From NCBI GenBank assembly GCA_017311185.1, contig JAESUZ010000446.1, positions 62,001-126,000 on the forward strand: 64,000 nucleotides of DNA. Reading direction: 5' to 3'. A program made the position numbers and the translations under genes. A model generated the notes under the pieces. That model was not told the origin of the DNA. It worked only from the letters and a program-made list of their open reading frames with translations, and searched no databases. How positions within the stretch are numbered: the stretch's first letter is position 1; each line of letters starts with the position of its first letter. Below, one piece after another: positions 1-11,723 of the stretch. This stretch comes from Proteles cristata cristata (lineage: Eukaryota > Chordata > Mammalia > Carnivora > Hyaenidae).

Positions 1-451
1 TGACATGGCCTGATCGTTTCAGAATATGGCACTGTTGTTTCTAGATTCTCTGCTTTTAACTCACTACCAGGTCTGCTCTCGGGTAGTGGTGGCCTTGGCA
101 TCCAAGCTTGGAACAGAGTAAATCTTCCTGGCAGAAAGAACACGGGGTACTGTAGTAGAATATTCCTCAGATTGGGATATTATCAGTTATCTGAAGGGTC
201 TCACTACACATCTGAAACTTGTGATGTTATGAAACGCACATGTATGTATGTTATTTGGGTTTCACATATGCACACACACATAATTATTATAATTAATAAA
301 TAATTTATTTTTAAAAATAATAAATTTTTTATTAATGTAAATTTTGGATCATACAAGTGACTGCCTTATAACCAGGTTCTCTCATGGGGATTCAAAGCTG
401 TGTTGTCAATATGGTAGCTACTGGACTGTTTAAAATTAAATCATTAAAATT
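1..451. other. AT-rich non-coding stretch, nothing recognised
   Basis: No gene or confident repeat is visible. The segment around 270-350 is very AT-rich (runs of taataaat/aataaattt). It ends at the first SINE. Confidence 0.5.
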
Positions 452-646
452 GGAGAGCCTGGGTGGCTCAGGCGGTTAAATGTCTGACTTGGGCTCAGGT
501 CATGATCTCCCGGCTCATGGTTTTGAGCCCCATGTCAGGCTCTGTGCTGACAGCTCAGAGCCTGGAGCCTGCTTCAGATTCTGTGTTTCCCTCTCTCTCT
601 GCCCTCCTCCATTCTCTCTCAAAAATAAATAAACATTAAAAAAAAA
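452..646 (+). mobile_element. Feliform tRNA-derived SINE (SINEC_Fc-like)
   Basis: The tRNA-related head 'gagcctgggtggctca' is followed by an A/B-box-like region, 'gctgacagctcagagcctgg', a CT-rich tract and an 'aaaaataaataaacatt' tail. Several head substitutions suggest an older copy. Confidence 0.9.
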
Positions 647-1390
647 TTTTTTTAATAAAATTAAGTTACTGAAAATAAAAAAAAATTAAATTCCTTGTCT
701 TGGTTACGGCCACATTTCAAGCAATAGCCACATGTGTTGTGCAGCATAGGGATAGTACATTTCCATCACTGCAGACAATTCTATCAGATAGTGTTGGAGT
801 CTAGAGTTTGTGGTACATTTTGTTCACAACTGTGTTGGCACCAACGGAATGACTTTGTCACGAGCTGTAAGAAAAGAGCTGAGGTACGCTTCAGCATTCG
901 CGACAAACGAAGATCAAATACGTGAAGACAAGTAGCTGATTCTTCTTTGATATTTCAACAGAGAAAAGGAGTGGATGGACTGAGTCATCACCCTGTATCT
1001 GGCCCTCTGTGCCCGAGTCAGAAGAGTTTATACTGTGGTAGACACATTTATACTGAGAGTGGTGGTTGGGGTTCGGCTTCCGATGCCATCAGCACATAAA
1101 ATTAGTATTGCTAATTTCAGTGTTGTGACTTTTGTAGTTTTCTGTGTCTCACCTTTTGCAAACTGTAACTTTATTTTGGTTATATGGCTGCATAAGACCA
1201 ATAAGGGAGAGAGAAGAGAGAGAGAGAGAATACAGTTGTTGGTTTCGTTTTGTTTTGCTTGTTCCTATTAAAGTTTGATTCCCTCCTTTGATGATCAGAT
1301 AGAATTGTTTTTCGTGTAAAAGAGATGATTGAATTATTTGTTAAGATAGGCTGGTACAGTAAGAATGCTGGTATATTAATATTAGTGGAT
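647..1390. other. Intergenic stretch, nothing recognised
   Basis: No exon or confident repeat was recognised. A short GA-rich run (about 1205-1230) is the only low-complexity feature. The short open frames at 734-925 and 1035-1271 show no family resemblance. Confidence 0.45.
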
Positions 1391-1604
1391 ACTTATCATG
1401 CATTAGGAGATCTTTTAAGTGCTTTGTGTGTATTCACTTCTCATGATGTCCCTGTGAGGTTGGCATTGTTATTGTCCTCATTCTACAAAGAAAGGGACTG
1501 AGGCACAGTGTTTAAGTGACTTGTCCACAGTGACACATCATATAGTAGTAAAGCTGGGATGTGAATCAAGCAGCCTGACTACAGAACCCCTTGCCCTGCC
1601 ATGA
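1391..1604 (-). mobile_element. MIR SINE, antisense
   Basis: Reads as the reverse complement of MIR: 'ctgtgaggttggcattgtta', then a 'gggactgaggcacagtg' block, 'agtgacttgtccacagtgac', then 'aagctgggatgtgaatcaag'. This is an ancient mammal-wide element. Its left-hand edge is vague; its right-hand edge runs directly into the tandem repeat at 1605. Confidence 0.75.
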
Positions 1605-1864
1605 TGCCACCGTGTCCCCCTTACAGTGATGGAAGGTACAGGTGCCACCGTGTCCCCTTACAGTGATGGAAGGTACAGATGTCACCGTGTCCCCTCACAG
1701 TGATGGAAGGTACAGATGTCACCGTGTCCCCTTACAGTGATGGAAGGTACAGGTGCCACCGTGTCCCCTTACAGTGATGGAAGGTACTGATGCCACGTGT
1801 CCCCCTTACAGTGATGGAAGGTACAGATGCCACGTGTCCCCCTTACAGTGATGGACGGCACAGG
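1605..1864 (+). repeat. Minisatellite, 7 units of about 37 bp
   Basis: Seven consecutive copies of a unit starting 'tgccaccgtgtcccc' and ending 'gatggaaggtacagg'. Units 3 and 4 share 'tgtcaccg'. Units 6 and 7 share a one-base loss ('gccacgtgtccccc'). The shared variants imply unit-to-unit copying. The first unit overlaps the end of the adjacent MIR, so the array probably grew from MIR-edge sequence. Confidence 0.95.
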
Positions 1865-1874
1865 CACGTAATCA

Positions 1875-2010
1875 AGTTAAGACTCTGGGCGAGATACCTA
1901 ACCTTTCCAAATCTCAGTGTCCTTATCTATAAAATGGGGGCAGTTACACTGTCCTCATAGGGGTCTTTTGAAGAACAAGTGAAATACGTATTTCATGTGT
2001 GCCTGGTATT
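1875..2010 (+). mobile_element. MIR SINE, sense
   Basis: The MIR core is visible in sense: 'gggcgagatacctaacc', then 'tctcagtgtccttatctata', 'aaaatgggggcagtt', and a run into 'gaacaagtgaaatacg'. It is in opposite orientation to the MIR on the other side of the minisatellite. Confidence 0.65.
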
Positions 2011-2302
2011 TGGCAAGAGCTTTCCACATGGAAATCTGTCACTCCCCACTTGCCGTCTAGGGGCGGGCCCGATGGTCTCTTGATTAATGCAGTGAGTGCA
2101 TTCTATTTAGCAGCGGTCAAGGTGATACAGAAGGCGGAGGACTGAGAGACAGAAAACAGGTTCCTGTCTCCCGGGTGTGATATCACTCCATCTCCCAGAG
2201 GGAACCCCCCGGGTTTGAGGTGCCTCCCACACTGTGAGTTGAGAGCTACACGAAAACCACCTTCTCCATCCCCAAACACCTTCTTTCCTGTACTATCATT
2301 TT

Positions 2303-2545
2303 GTGTTATTTTTTATTATTTATTTATTTATTTTAATTTTTTTTTTTTTTTTTGAGAGAGAGTGAGCGAGTGAGCATGAGTGGAGGAGGGGCAGAGAGAG
2401 AGGGAGACACGGAATCCAAAGCAGGCTCCAGGCTCTGAGCTGTCAGCACAGAGCCCGACGTGGGGCTTGAACCCACGAACTGTGAGATCATGACCCAAGC
2501 TGAAGTCGGATATTTAACTGACTGAGCCGCCCAGGCGCCCCTCAT
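2303..2545 (-). mobile_element. Feliform SINE, antisense, with target-site duplication
   Basis: A T-rich tail at the left, GA-rich tract, 'aggctctgagctgtcagcac', and the head ending 'gccgcccaggcgcccc'. Flanking direct repeats 'gtact(a/g)tcatttt' at 2290-2302 and 2546-2558 mark the insertion site. Confidence 0.93.
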
Positions 2546-2558
2546 GTACTGTCATTTT

Positions 2559-3430
2559 AAAAGACAAAATGAGGAGGGAAAAAGCATCCTTGACCAGTGT
2601 CTCCTGATGTGCTCAGCAAGGCCTCCTGCAGAAGGCTGGGGCCTCAGCTGGGGCCTGGGGGAGTCAGCTGGTTTTGGGGTTGTTTACAAGATATGGGAGG
2701 AACTTTCAGGCTGGTAGGAGAAAATGAGTCAAAGCTCTGGGACAGGAATACACATCAGGTATGTGGGGAACAGTGAGTCACCCAGTCTGATACTAATAAC
2801 TGTGGTGTATTTTGTAAGAGTTAATCAGAGACACACTCAGGACTCCGAGTGCTTCTGGGGAAGCATTCCCAGGGCTCCAGGCTTCTGGACAGACAGAGAA
2901 ACAAGGCAGTCCGGACCCTTCCTCGTTGCTAACCTTCTTGGAGATCACATGGGTAGCACTGATGCAATGAAAGCATCCAGAGACTTCCGTTTCTGCACTT
3001 GCCTTCTGATTGGAGGGTTCCCTGACGGAGAGTAAGCTCAGCGAGCTAAGGAACCAACACACGACTGATGCGAGGGCTGCCTACCAAACTCCCCAGTGAC
3101 CGTGCGGACGCCTCTGTGACTCCAGGATGTTGGGGCAACTCTAGGTGCCCCCAGAATGAGTGGGTTCTCGGTCACTGTTCTAGCGGTTCCCCTTTATGGT
3201 GACAGACTGTACTCTTTATCACCTTCAAGAATTGCTTTCTACCTCCCGGCTTTTGCTGTTCATCCCTTTTGGTGCTGTTGTGATGTCTTCTCTCTTACTG
3301 AGCTGGTTTCTGCCTTCCCTAGAATTCCCCAAGACAGAGAATCTAATAGCAAAATTCTTACAAAGCACTTATCACCAGGCCTCATTAACTAGCCCCATGC
3401 ATTGATAGGTCATCATAGTTAGGTGCTCAC
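2559..3430. other. Intergenic stretch, possible L2 remnant
   Basis: No exon was recognised. The part around 3150-3400 has the composition and a 'gcacttatcacc' motif reminiscent of the 3' region of an L2 LINE, but the match is too weak to assert. Open frames on both strands here (2724-3035, 2793-3062) look like chance. Confidence 0.35.
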
Positions 3431-3520
3431 CTGCAGTCTCATTCATTTACTCACTCATTCATTCATTCATGCATCCATCCATCCATCCATCCATCCATCC
3501 ATCCATCCATCCATCCATGT
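3431..3520 (+). repeat. Tetranucleotide microsatellite (ATTC)n/(ATCC)n
   Basis: An imperfect 'tcattcat' block passes into about ten uninterrupted 'atcc' repeats (about 3474-3517). It is a likely length-polymorphic locus. Confidence 0.95.
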
Positions 3521-4520
3521 ACTGAGCAGCTTCCGGGGTCATAGGATTGGTGACAAAAGGGTAGGTGACCTGTACTTCCAAAATCTCTCATGAATGCTGT
3601 GGCGCCAAGAACAACACAGTCTTGGATCTAATACATGTTTGTGGGTAAATAAACAGAACTCTCAGGGTAAAACAAAACAAAACAAGCTTTATTATTTTTG
3701 CCTACTCTCCATTCAGACCCACTCTGTGATGTTAATTCTTCACCCTTGGAAATCTTGAAGGCCCCATGACATTTCTGGCTATGTTTTTCAGTGACTGAAA
3801 GTGTCGCCCATTCACTTCTGGCCCTCCCTCAAGTCTCATCTCGGTGGTTTAAGTGTGCAGTGCCATGGGAAAGCCAACGTTCATTTAATGTGGGTCTTCC
3901 CTCCCCAAGCTCCAGCAGGTGCATGCTGGCCGCCTGGGGTGGGGAGGAAAGAGGCACGCAACTTCATTAGGAATTCTCATCTCCCCAGGCATCAGCCTTG
4001 GCATTTTCTGGCTCAACACCCCATTCTGCCCTTCCACGCTTCCCCCCCATGGGGAAAGGGGACTTGAAGAAGAAGCGGAGGAAGGAGAAGTCTTCCTTGA
4101 TTTGGACTGTTGTGGATTCTGGCATTTTCTGGGCCTGGTAGGTGATGAAAGCTGGTTTCATGGTTTAATGGCTTCTCTCAGGGGGTTTTTGGTGAGTCTG
4201 TCTAAGACAGATGCCCTGAATACTGAGATGTCCGTCTGCTCGTTTGGACACATGCAAGGCGTCCTTGCCCTGGCTGGTGGCGTCTGCTTTCTCCCTCCAC
4301 ACTTAAGCATTGGTGGGAAGAGTCCCAGTAGAGTGGCTGCTCCAGGTGGTCTTGCTAACAGGTTCTGAGAAAACCCTGGGCAGGTGCATTGTCTGTGCAG
4401 GAAGTACTCCTTTCTCTTTTGTCAGCATGTGCAGTAAAGGCTCCATTAGAAGACCGGACTCTCAGTCTGTATCTTCCCAAAAGAAACAATGATCTCCGTT
4501 TTTTCAATACCCTTGACTAA
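3521..4520. other. Intergenic stretch, nothing recognised
   Basis: Contains a short (aaaac)n run near 3669-3685. The open frames at 3801-4067 and 3919-4368 overlap in different frames and show no domain, so I read them as chance. Confidence 0.4.
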
Positions 4521-4725
4521 GGGGCTCCAGGGTGGCTCAGTCGGTTCAACATTTGACTCTTGATTTCTGCTCAGGTCACCATCTCCCGGTTGGTGAGATG
4601 GAGCCCTGCACAGGACTCTGCACTGACAGCATGAAGCCTGCTTGGGATGGTCTCTCCCTATCTCTCTGCCCCTCTCTCCTGCTCTCTGTCTCGAAATAAA
4701 TCAACAAACTTAAAAAAATAAAGCC
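4521..4725 (+). mobile_element. Feliform SINE, sense, diverged
   Basis: The head 'ggggctccagggtggctcag' and the later 'actgacagcatgaagcctg', CT tract and 'aaataaatcaac' tail are present. More mismatches than most copies in the window suggest an older insertion. Confidence 0.88.
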
Positions 4726-4999
4726 TTAAAAATGCTTTTGACTGGGCTCCAAGGAAGAGTTCCCATTTTTATTGGCAAGATGGAGTCTAGGCAGAGGTAT
4801 GATGTGGGAGAGCACTGGGGGAGGTGGTGAGGGCCAGGCTTCCGTTTCCCGGTCTCCTTGTGCTGATTTCCCTGGAAACAGAACAGGGAAAGCCAGGTGT
4901 GAACCTGACTCAGGCGAGCCAGTTTGAAGCTCTGTGTAATAATTACAAGGATATAACATGATGGATAGATGCAGGAATAAAGGAGGATCTGATGTTAAG

Positions 5000-5135
5000 A
5001 CATCAGGGTTCAATTCCCCAACCTTCTGCGTCCCTGAGTCTCTGCTTTCTCACTATTAAATGGGTGTGTTAATGAGCAATTTCAGAGGGCTCCCATAAGA
5101 ATGGAATGAGATGTGTAAACACTTGGTATACTCCG
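5000..5135 (+). mobile_element. MIR SINE, sense (weak)
   Basis: MIR-like order of motifs: 'ggttcaattcccc', 'ctgagtctctgctttctc', 'attaaatgggtgtgtta', then 'aagaatggaatgag'. It is badly eroded and its borders are approximate. Confidence 0.5.
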
Positions 5136-5499
5136 AAATATGAATATGAAGTAAATATTGTCAGTCATCCAACAAATTCACATCAGCAACTTTTATTAAA
5201 AGCCAGTTATGGATGACACATTATTTTGGGTACTGTGGAGGGGATACCAATCGGAATGTGATTATTTCGAGGAGCCAACTCCTGGTCATGGCTCTGGCTG
5301 GGGTCTGGGCAGGGGGTGTGTAGGGACCCAGACCAAGGGAGAGGTATGCTGACGGGGAAAGAGGGGCCTGAGGGTTCAAGCCCTCAAGTCTGCAAAACAC
5401 AGAGTTAGTGAGTTTCTGTGTGTGTGGAAAGCATTGCTCATCGATCTTTGCAGACCTCAGGATTTTGATTCAGATTAGAACCAGGAAATGTTCAAGCTG

Positions 5500-5625
5500 G
5501 AAGGGATCATAGATACTGTCTTCACTGACCCCTTATTTTGAGGCTCCAGGAGATTAAATGACTTGTTCAAGGTTTCACAGTGAGTGAGAAGCTGAGCCGT
5601 TTCAGAACAAACAACCTGGACATTT
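5500..5625 (-). mobile_element. MIR SINE, antisense
   Basis: Contains 'gattaaatgacttgttcaag', 'gtttcacagtgagtgagaag', the reverse complement of the MIR core. Flanking DNA (5136-5500 and 5626-6224) holds nothing I recognise. Confidence 0.6.
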
Positions 5626-6243
5626 CCGAACCTAGGTCCATGGCTTTTCCTCTCCTCACTTCCCGTGCGCACTCTCCTTCCTTCACGTAGGAGCATTTGG
5701 TGAATACCTGTGACCATTTGCTTCTGGAGCGAAGGACAGGGAAGTATTGATATTTTTTGTATAAGTAAGAGAACTGTAGTGTTCTGTGGTGTTAATAGCA
5801 CTTTTGGAACAAAGGACCCAAGTCCTGGAGAGAGCCACCTATTTTCATCTCATTAGGTGGAGTTCTCAGGCTCCATTTCAACAGAATGTCTATATTTTAA
5901 AATGTGATAACAGCCTCAATATCGTCAGGATAATTTCACAGCATGCGTCAGACTATCAGCTTGCTTTGATTATCACCTCAGGTAACCTGAATTCTGTAGC
6001 CCTTTGGCCCCCAACGATGGTTTATTTTCCTCAACAGGCTTTTTACGCCTGGAACAATCCGGTGTCATGTGCATTTGTAGGTTACTCTTTGTCTGGGTCA
6101 TCCTGGCACCAAAAATGGGGGGAAGGGATGGGAAGCAAGCAACAGAGCAGCTCCAGAATGGGTTTAGCGCTCTACTTGGGTTTAATTTGAAGCTTGGGGT
6201 ACCAACTTCACCCAATTATTCTTTCCTTATAATCACCTTTATA

Positions 6244-6436
6244 AATTTTTTTTTAATGTTTATTTATTTTTGAGGGAGGGAGAGAGAAAGGGAGGGAGGC
6301 ACAGAATCCAAAGCAGGCTCCAGGCTCTGAGCTGTTAGCACAGAGCCTAACTCGGGGCTCAAACCCCTAAGCAGTGACATCATGACCTGAGCTAAATTTG
6401 GACACTTAACCGCCTGAGCCACCCAGGCGCCCCACC
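6244..6436 (-). mobile_element. Feliform SINE, antisense, with 19-bp duplication
   Basis: T-rich tail, GA tract, 'aggctctgagctgttagcac', head ending 'cacccaggcgccccaccc'. The flanks 'ccttataatcacctttata' (6225-6243) and 'ccttgtaatcacctttgta' (6437-6455) are a 19-bp target-site duplication with two mismatches. Confidence 0.95.
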
Positions 6437-6469
6437 CCTTGTAATCACCTTTGTAGGTGATTTATCCAC

Positions 6470-7148
6470 TCTGCCTTACCCACCCCCACCCGCAAACATC
6501 TGTCAAGCACTGATATTTATATTGTTTCCGTAGTTTTGCCTTTTCCAGAGTATCATACAATTGGAGTCGTGTATCCTTTTCAGATTAACTTCGTTCACTT
6601 AGTAATATGCTTTTAAGGGTCCTCATGGGTTTCCATGGCTTGAGAGCTCCATTTATAGTACTGGATAATAATAGTCTTCGGATGGAAGGACCACATTTAT
6701 TTATCTATCCACTCACCTACTGAAGGACATCTTGGCTTTCCAAGTTTTGGCAATTATGAACAGAACCACTGTAAATATCTCTCTGCAGTTGTTTGTGGGG
6801 ATATAAGTTCTGTACTCCTTTGGGTAACTATCAAGGAGTACAATTGCTGGACTGTATGGTGAGAGTATATTTAGTTTTGTAAGGAAATGCCTGTCTTCCA
6901 AAGTGGTGGTGCCATTTTGCATTCCCAGCAGCAACGAGTGAGAGTTCCTATTGCTCTGCATCCTCACCAGCATTTGGTGGTGTCCCTGTTCCAGATTTTG
7001 GTTAATCTAATAGGTATGTAGTGACATTTCATTGTTGTTTAATTTGTACTTTCCTGATGACATATGATGTGGAGAACCTTTTCATATGCTTATTTGCCAT
7101 CCATATATCTTCTTTGATGAGGTCCCTGTTAAGGTCTTTGGACCAGTT
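6470..7148 (-). mobile_element. Old L1M-type LINE fragment, antisense
   Basis: Reads as reverse complement of the L1 3' part: 'tgtatccttttcagatt', 'ttcacttagtaatatgc', 'tactcctttgggtaacta', 'aattgctggactgtatggt', 'cttccaaagtggtggtgcca', 'gcatcctcaccagcatttgg'. It is much more diverged than the L1 inserted into it at 7149. It resumes for about 30 bp after that insertion (9954-9982). Confidence 0.8.
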
Positions 7149-9943
7149 GTTTTTTTTTAAATAGTTTATTGTCAAGTTGGTTTCCATATAACACCCAGTG
7201 CTCATCCCCACAAGTGCCCTCCTCCATGCCCATCTCCCCTCTCCCCCCCCCACATCCATCAGTCCTCAGTTTGTTCTCAGCATTCAAGAGTCTCTCATGG
7301 TTTGCTTTCCCCCCTCTCCCCCGCTATTTACTCCCTTCTTCTCCCACATGGTCGTCTGTTAAGTTCCTCCTAATCCTCTTATACGTGCAAACATATGATA
7401 TCTGTCGTTTTCTGCCTGACTTATTTCGCTCAGCATAACACCCTCAAGGTCCATCCATGTTGCTACACGTGGCCAGATTTCATTCTTTCTCATTGCCACG
7501 TAGTATTCCATCATATAGATGAACCGCGTCTTCTTGATCCATTCGTCCACTGATGGACACTTAGGCTCTTTCCATGTTTTAGCTATTGTTGAGAGTGCTG
7601 CTATGAACATTGGGGTACATGTGCTCCTATGCATCAGCACTCCTGTATCCCTTGGGTAAATTCCTAGCAGTGCTATTGCTGGGTTGTAGGGTAGTTCTAT
7701 TTTTAATTTTTTGAGGAACCTCCATACTGTTTTCCAGAGGGGCTGCACCAGTTTACATTCCCACCAACAGTGCAGGAGGGTGCCCGTTTCTCCACATCCT
7801 CACCAGCATCTCGTGTTCTCTGATTTGCTCATTTTAGCCACTCTGACTGGTGTGAGGTGATATCTCAGTGTGGTTTGGATTTGTATTTCCCTGATGAGGA
7901 GCGATGCTGAGCATCGTTTCATGTGTCTGTTGGCCATCTGGACGTCCTCTTTGGAGAAGTGTCTGTTCATGTCTTCTGCCCATTTCTTCACTGGGTTGTT
8001 TGTTTTTCGGGTGTAGAGTTTGGTGAGTTCCTTATAGATTTTGGATATTAACCCTTTATCTGATATGTCATTTGCAACTATCTTTCCCCATTCAGTCGGT
8101 TGTCTATTAGTTTTATGGGTTGTCTCCTTTGCCTTTCAGAAGCTTTTAATCTTTATGAGGTCCCAGTAGTTTATTTTTGCTCTTGATTCTTTTGCTTTTG
8201 GGGATGTGTCAAGTAAGAAATTGCTGCGGTGGAGGTCAAGGAAGTTGTTTCCTGCTTTCTCCTCTAGGGTTTTGATGGTTTCCTGTCTCACATTCAGGTC
8301 CTTTATTCATTTTGAGTTTATTTTTGTGTATGGTGTGAGAAAATGATCTAGTTTCGTTCTTCTGCCTTGTTGCTGTCCAGTTCTCCCAACACCATCTGTT
8401 AAAGAGGCTGTCTTTTTTCCATTGGATACTCTTTCCTGCTTTGTCAAAGATTAGTTGGCTGTATATTTGTGGGTCCAATTCTGAGCTCTCTATTCTATTC
8501 CATTGGTCTATGTGTCTGTTTTTGTGCCAATACCATACTGTCTTGATGATGACAGCTTTGTAGTAGAAGCTAAAGTCTGGGATGATGATACCTCCCATTT
8601 TGGTTTTCTTCTTCAATATTTCTTTGGCTATTCAGGGTCTTTTGTGGTTCCATACACATTTTAGGATAGTTTGTTCTAGTTTTGAGAAGAATGCTGGTGC
8701 AATTTTGATTGGGATTGCATTGAATGTGTACATTGCTTTGGGTAGTAATGACACTTTAACTGTATTTATTCTTCCAACCCATGAGCATGGAATGCTTTTC
8801 CATTTCTTTGTGTCGTCTTCAATTTCCTTCATGAGTTTTCTATAGTTTTCATCATACAGATCTCTTATATCCTTGGTTAGGTTTATTCCTACCTAGGTAG
8901 GAATGGTTTTTTTGTGCAATTGTGAATGGGGTCAGTTTCTTAATTTCTCTTTCTGTTGCTTCATTTTTGGTGTATAAGAATGCAACCGATTTCTGCACGT
9001 TGATTTTGTACCCTGCAACTTTGCTGAATTCTTGGATCAGTTCTAGTAGGCTTCTGGTGGAGTCTGTCGGGTGTTCTATGTAGAGTATCATGTCATCTGC
9101 GAAAAGTGAAAGTTTGACTTCTTCTTTGCCAATTCTGATGCCTTTGATTTCCTTTTGTTGTCTGATGGCTGATGCTAGGACTTCCAGCACTATGTTAAAC
9201 AATAGTGGTGAGAGTGTACATCCCTGTCGTGTTCCTGATCTCAGGGGGAAAGCTCTCAGTGTTTTCCCATTGAAGATGATGTTAGCTGAGGGCTTCTCAT
9301 AGATGGCTTTTATGATGTTTAAGTAAGTTCTTTTTATCCTGACTTTCTCGAGGGTCTTTATTAAGATGGGATGCTATATTTTGTCAAATGCTTTTTCTGC
9401 ATCTATTGATAGGATCATATGGTTTTTATCTTTTCTTATGTTTATGTGATGTATCACATTGATTGATTTGCGAATATTGAATGAGCCCTGTAACCCAGGA
9501 ATGAATCCCACTTGATCCTGGTGGATAATTCTTTTTATGTGCTGTTGGATTTGATTTGCAAGTATCTTGTTGAGGATTTTTGCATCCGTATTCATTAAGG
9601 ATATTTGCCTGTAGTACTCTTTTTTTGCTGGATCTCTGTCTGGCTCGGGAATCAGAGTGATGCTGGCTTCATAAAATGAGTCCGGAAGTTTTCCTTTGAT
9701 TTCTATTTTTTGGAATAGCTTGAGGAGATTTAGTATTAATTCTGATTTAAACATCTGGTAGAATTCTCCAGGGAAGCTATCAGGTCCAGGGCTCTTATTT
9801 GTTGGGAGATTTTTGATAACTGATTCGATTTCTTCACTAGTTATTGGTCTGTTCAGATTTTCTATCTCTTCCCATGTGAATTTTGGTAGTGAGTGTGTGT
9901 TTTGGAATTGGTCCATTTCTTCTAAGTTGTCCAATTTGTTAGC
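7149..9943 (-). mobile_element. Young 5'-truncated carnivore L1, antisense
   Basis: About 2.8 kb of L1 in reverse orientation. It starts at a poly-T tail and the 3' end motif 'acacccagtgctcatcccca' and runs through ORF2 to upstream of the reverse transcriptase. Direct repeats 'tggaccagtt' at 7139-7148 and 9944-9953 bracket it. The host sequence, an old L1M, continues across the junction. Low divergence against the other young copy at 15659-21262 implies a recent carnivore-lineage insertion. Confidence 0.93.
7359..9934 (-). pseudogene. L1 ORF2 remnant (reverse transcriptase part), broken
   Basis: Minus-strand translation gives long L1 ORF2 pieces in changing frames: about 9934-9374 with '[16 protein letters not shown]' (RT entry region) and '[12 protein letters not shown]', 9202-8852 with the catalytic box '[10 protein letters not shown]', 8832-8632, 8616-8236 and 7748-7359 with 'LLGIYPRDTGVL'. 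The endonuclease domain is lost with the 5' truncation. At least four frame changes or stops separate the pieces, so no functional protein is possible. The RT motif itself is intact here, unlike in the larger copy at 15659-21262. Confidence 0.88.
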
Positions 9944-10407
9944 TGGACCAGTTTTTAATGGTGTGATTTGTTGTTTTATTCTTTTTTTAATTTTTAAATT
10001 TTATTTAAATCCAAGTTAGTTAACATTATAGTGTAATCATGATTTCAGGATTAGAAGTTAGTGACTCATCACTGACATATAGCACCCAGTGCTCATCCCA
10101 ACAAGTGTCCTCCTTAATGCCCATTGTCCATTTAGCCCAATCCCCCACCAACAACCCTCCAGCAACCCTCTGTTCTCTGTATTTAAGAGTCTCATATGGT
10201 TTGTCTGCCTTTCTGTTTTTATCTTATTTTTCCTTCCTTTCCTGCGTGTTCATTTGTTTTGTTTCCTAAATTATGCATATGAGTAAAATCATGATGTTTA
10301 TCTTTCTCTGACTTAGTTCACTTAGCATAATACACTCTAGTTCCATCCATGTTGTTGCGAATGGCAAGAAATCATTTTTTCCATTGCCGAGCAATATTCC
10401 ATTATAT

Positions 10408-10443
10408 ATGTGTGTACACACACACACACACACACACACACCC
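10408..10443 (+). repeat. (CA)n microsatellite inside L1
   Basis: 'tgtgtacacacacacacac' and on: about 15 CA units next to 'attatatatgtgtg', at the L1 position where dinucleotide expansions commonly arise. Confidence 0.95.
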
Positions 10444-11658
10444 CACATCTTCTTAATCTGTTCATCAGTGTATGGACATCAGGGCTCTTGGTTTCCTTTT
10501 TTAATATTACTTTGGCTATTCAGAGTCATTTCTGGTCCCATACAAATTTTAGAATTGTTTGTTCTAGCCCTGTGAAGAATGCTGGTATTATTTGGGATTG
10601 CATTGTCTACGTATTTTGCTTTGGGTAGTATCAACATATTAACTTTCCATTTCTTTGTGCCTTTCCATCCACGAGCATGGAATGCCTTTCCATTTCTTTG
10701 TGCCTTCAGTTTCTTTCCTAAGCTTTCTGTAGTTTTCAGCGTATAGATTTTTTACCTCTTTGGTTACGTTTATTACTAGGTATTTTATGGCGTTCAATGC
10801 AATTGTAAATGAGAATGATTCCTTGATATCTCTTTCTGCTGATTCATTATTGGTATACAGAAATACCACAGATTTCTGTATATTGATTTTATATCCTACG
10901 ACATTGCTGAATTCATGTATCACTTTTAGCAGATTTTGGTGAAATCTTTTGGGTTTTCCATATAGAATATCATATCATCTGTGAAGAGTGACAGTTTGAC
11001 TTCTTCCTTGCAAGTTTGAATGCCTTTTATTTCTTTTTGTTGTCTGATTGCTGAGGCTAGGACTCCCAACAGTATGTCAAACAGAAGTGGTGAGAGTGGA
11101 TGTCCCTGTCATTTTCCTGACCTTAGAGGGAAAGCCATCAGTTTTTCCCCATTGAGGATAATATTAGTGTATTTCTATACACCTTTATGATCTTGAGGTA
11201 CAATCCTTATATCCCTACTTTCTTGAGGATTTTTATCAAAAAACGATGCTGTATTTTTTTCAAATGCTTTTTCTGCATCTATTGAGAGGATCATGTGGTT
11301 CTTTTATTAATGTGATGTATCACATTGATTGATTTGCTGATATTGAACCAGCCCTGCATCCCAGGAATAAATCCCACTTGGTTATGGTGAATAATTCATT
11401 TAATGTATTGTTGGATCTGGTTTGCTAGTGTCTTGTTGAGAATTTTTGCATCCATGTTCATCAGAGAAATTAGTGGGCTCTTTGTCCGGTTTTGGAATCA
11501 AGGTAATGCTGGCCTTGTAGAATGAGTTCGAAAGTTTTCCTTCCATTTCTATTTTTTTTGGAACAGCTTCAAAAGAATAGGTATTAACTCTTCTTTAAAT
11601 ATTTGTTAAATTCCCCTGGAAAGCCATCAAGCCTTGGACTCTAGTTTGTTAGGAGATT

Positions 11659-11723
11659 TTTTTTTTTTATTATTATAGCTTATTGTCAGGTTGGTTTCCA
11701 TATAACACCTAGTGCTCATCCCT
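11659..11723 (-). mobile_element. 65-bp L1 tail insertion with duplication
   Basis: Inside the older L1, a poly-T run followed by only about 40 bp of L1 3' end ('aggttggtttccatataaca') interrupts ORF2. The flanks 'gttaggagatt' (11648-11658) and 'gttgggagatt' (11724-11734) form an 11-bp target-site duplication. This is an extremely 5'-truncated L1 retrotransposition event. Confidence 0.85.
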
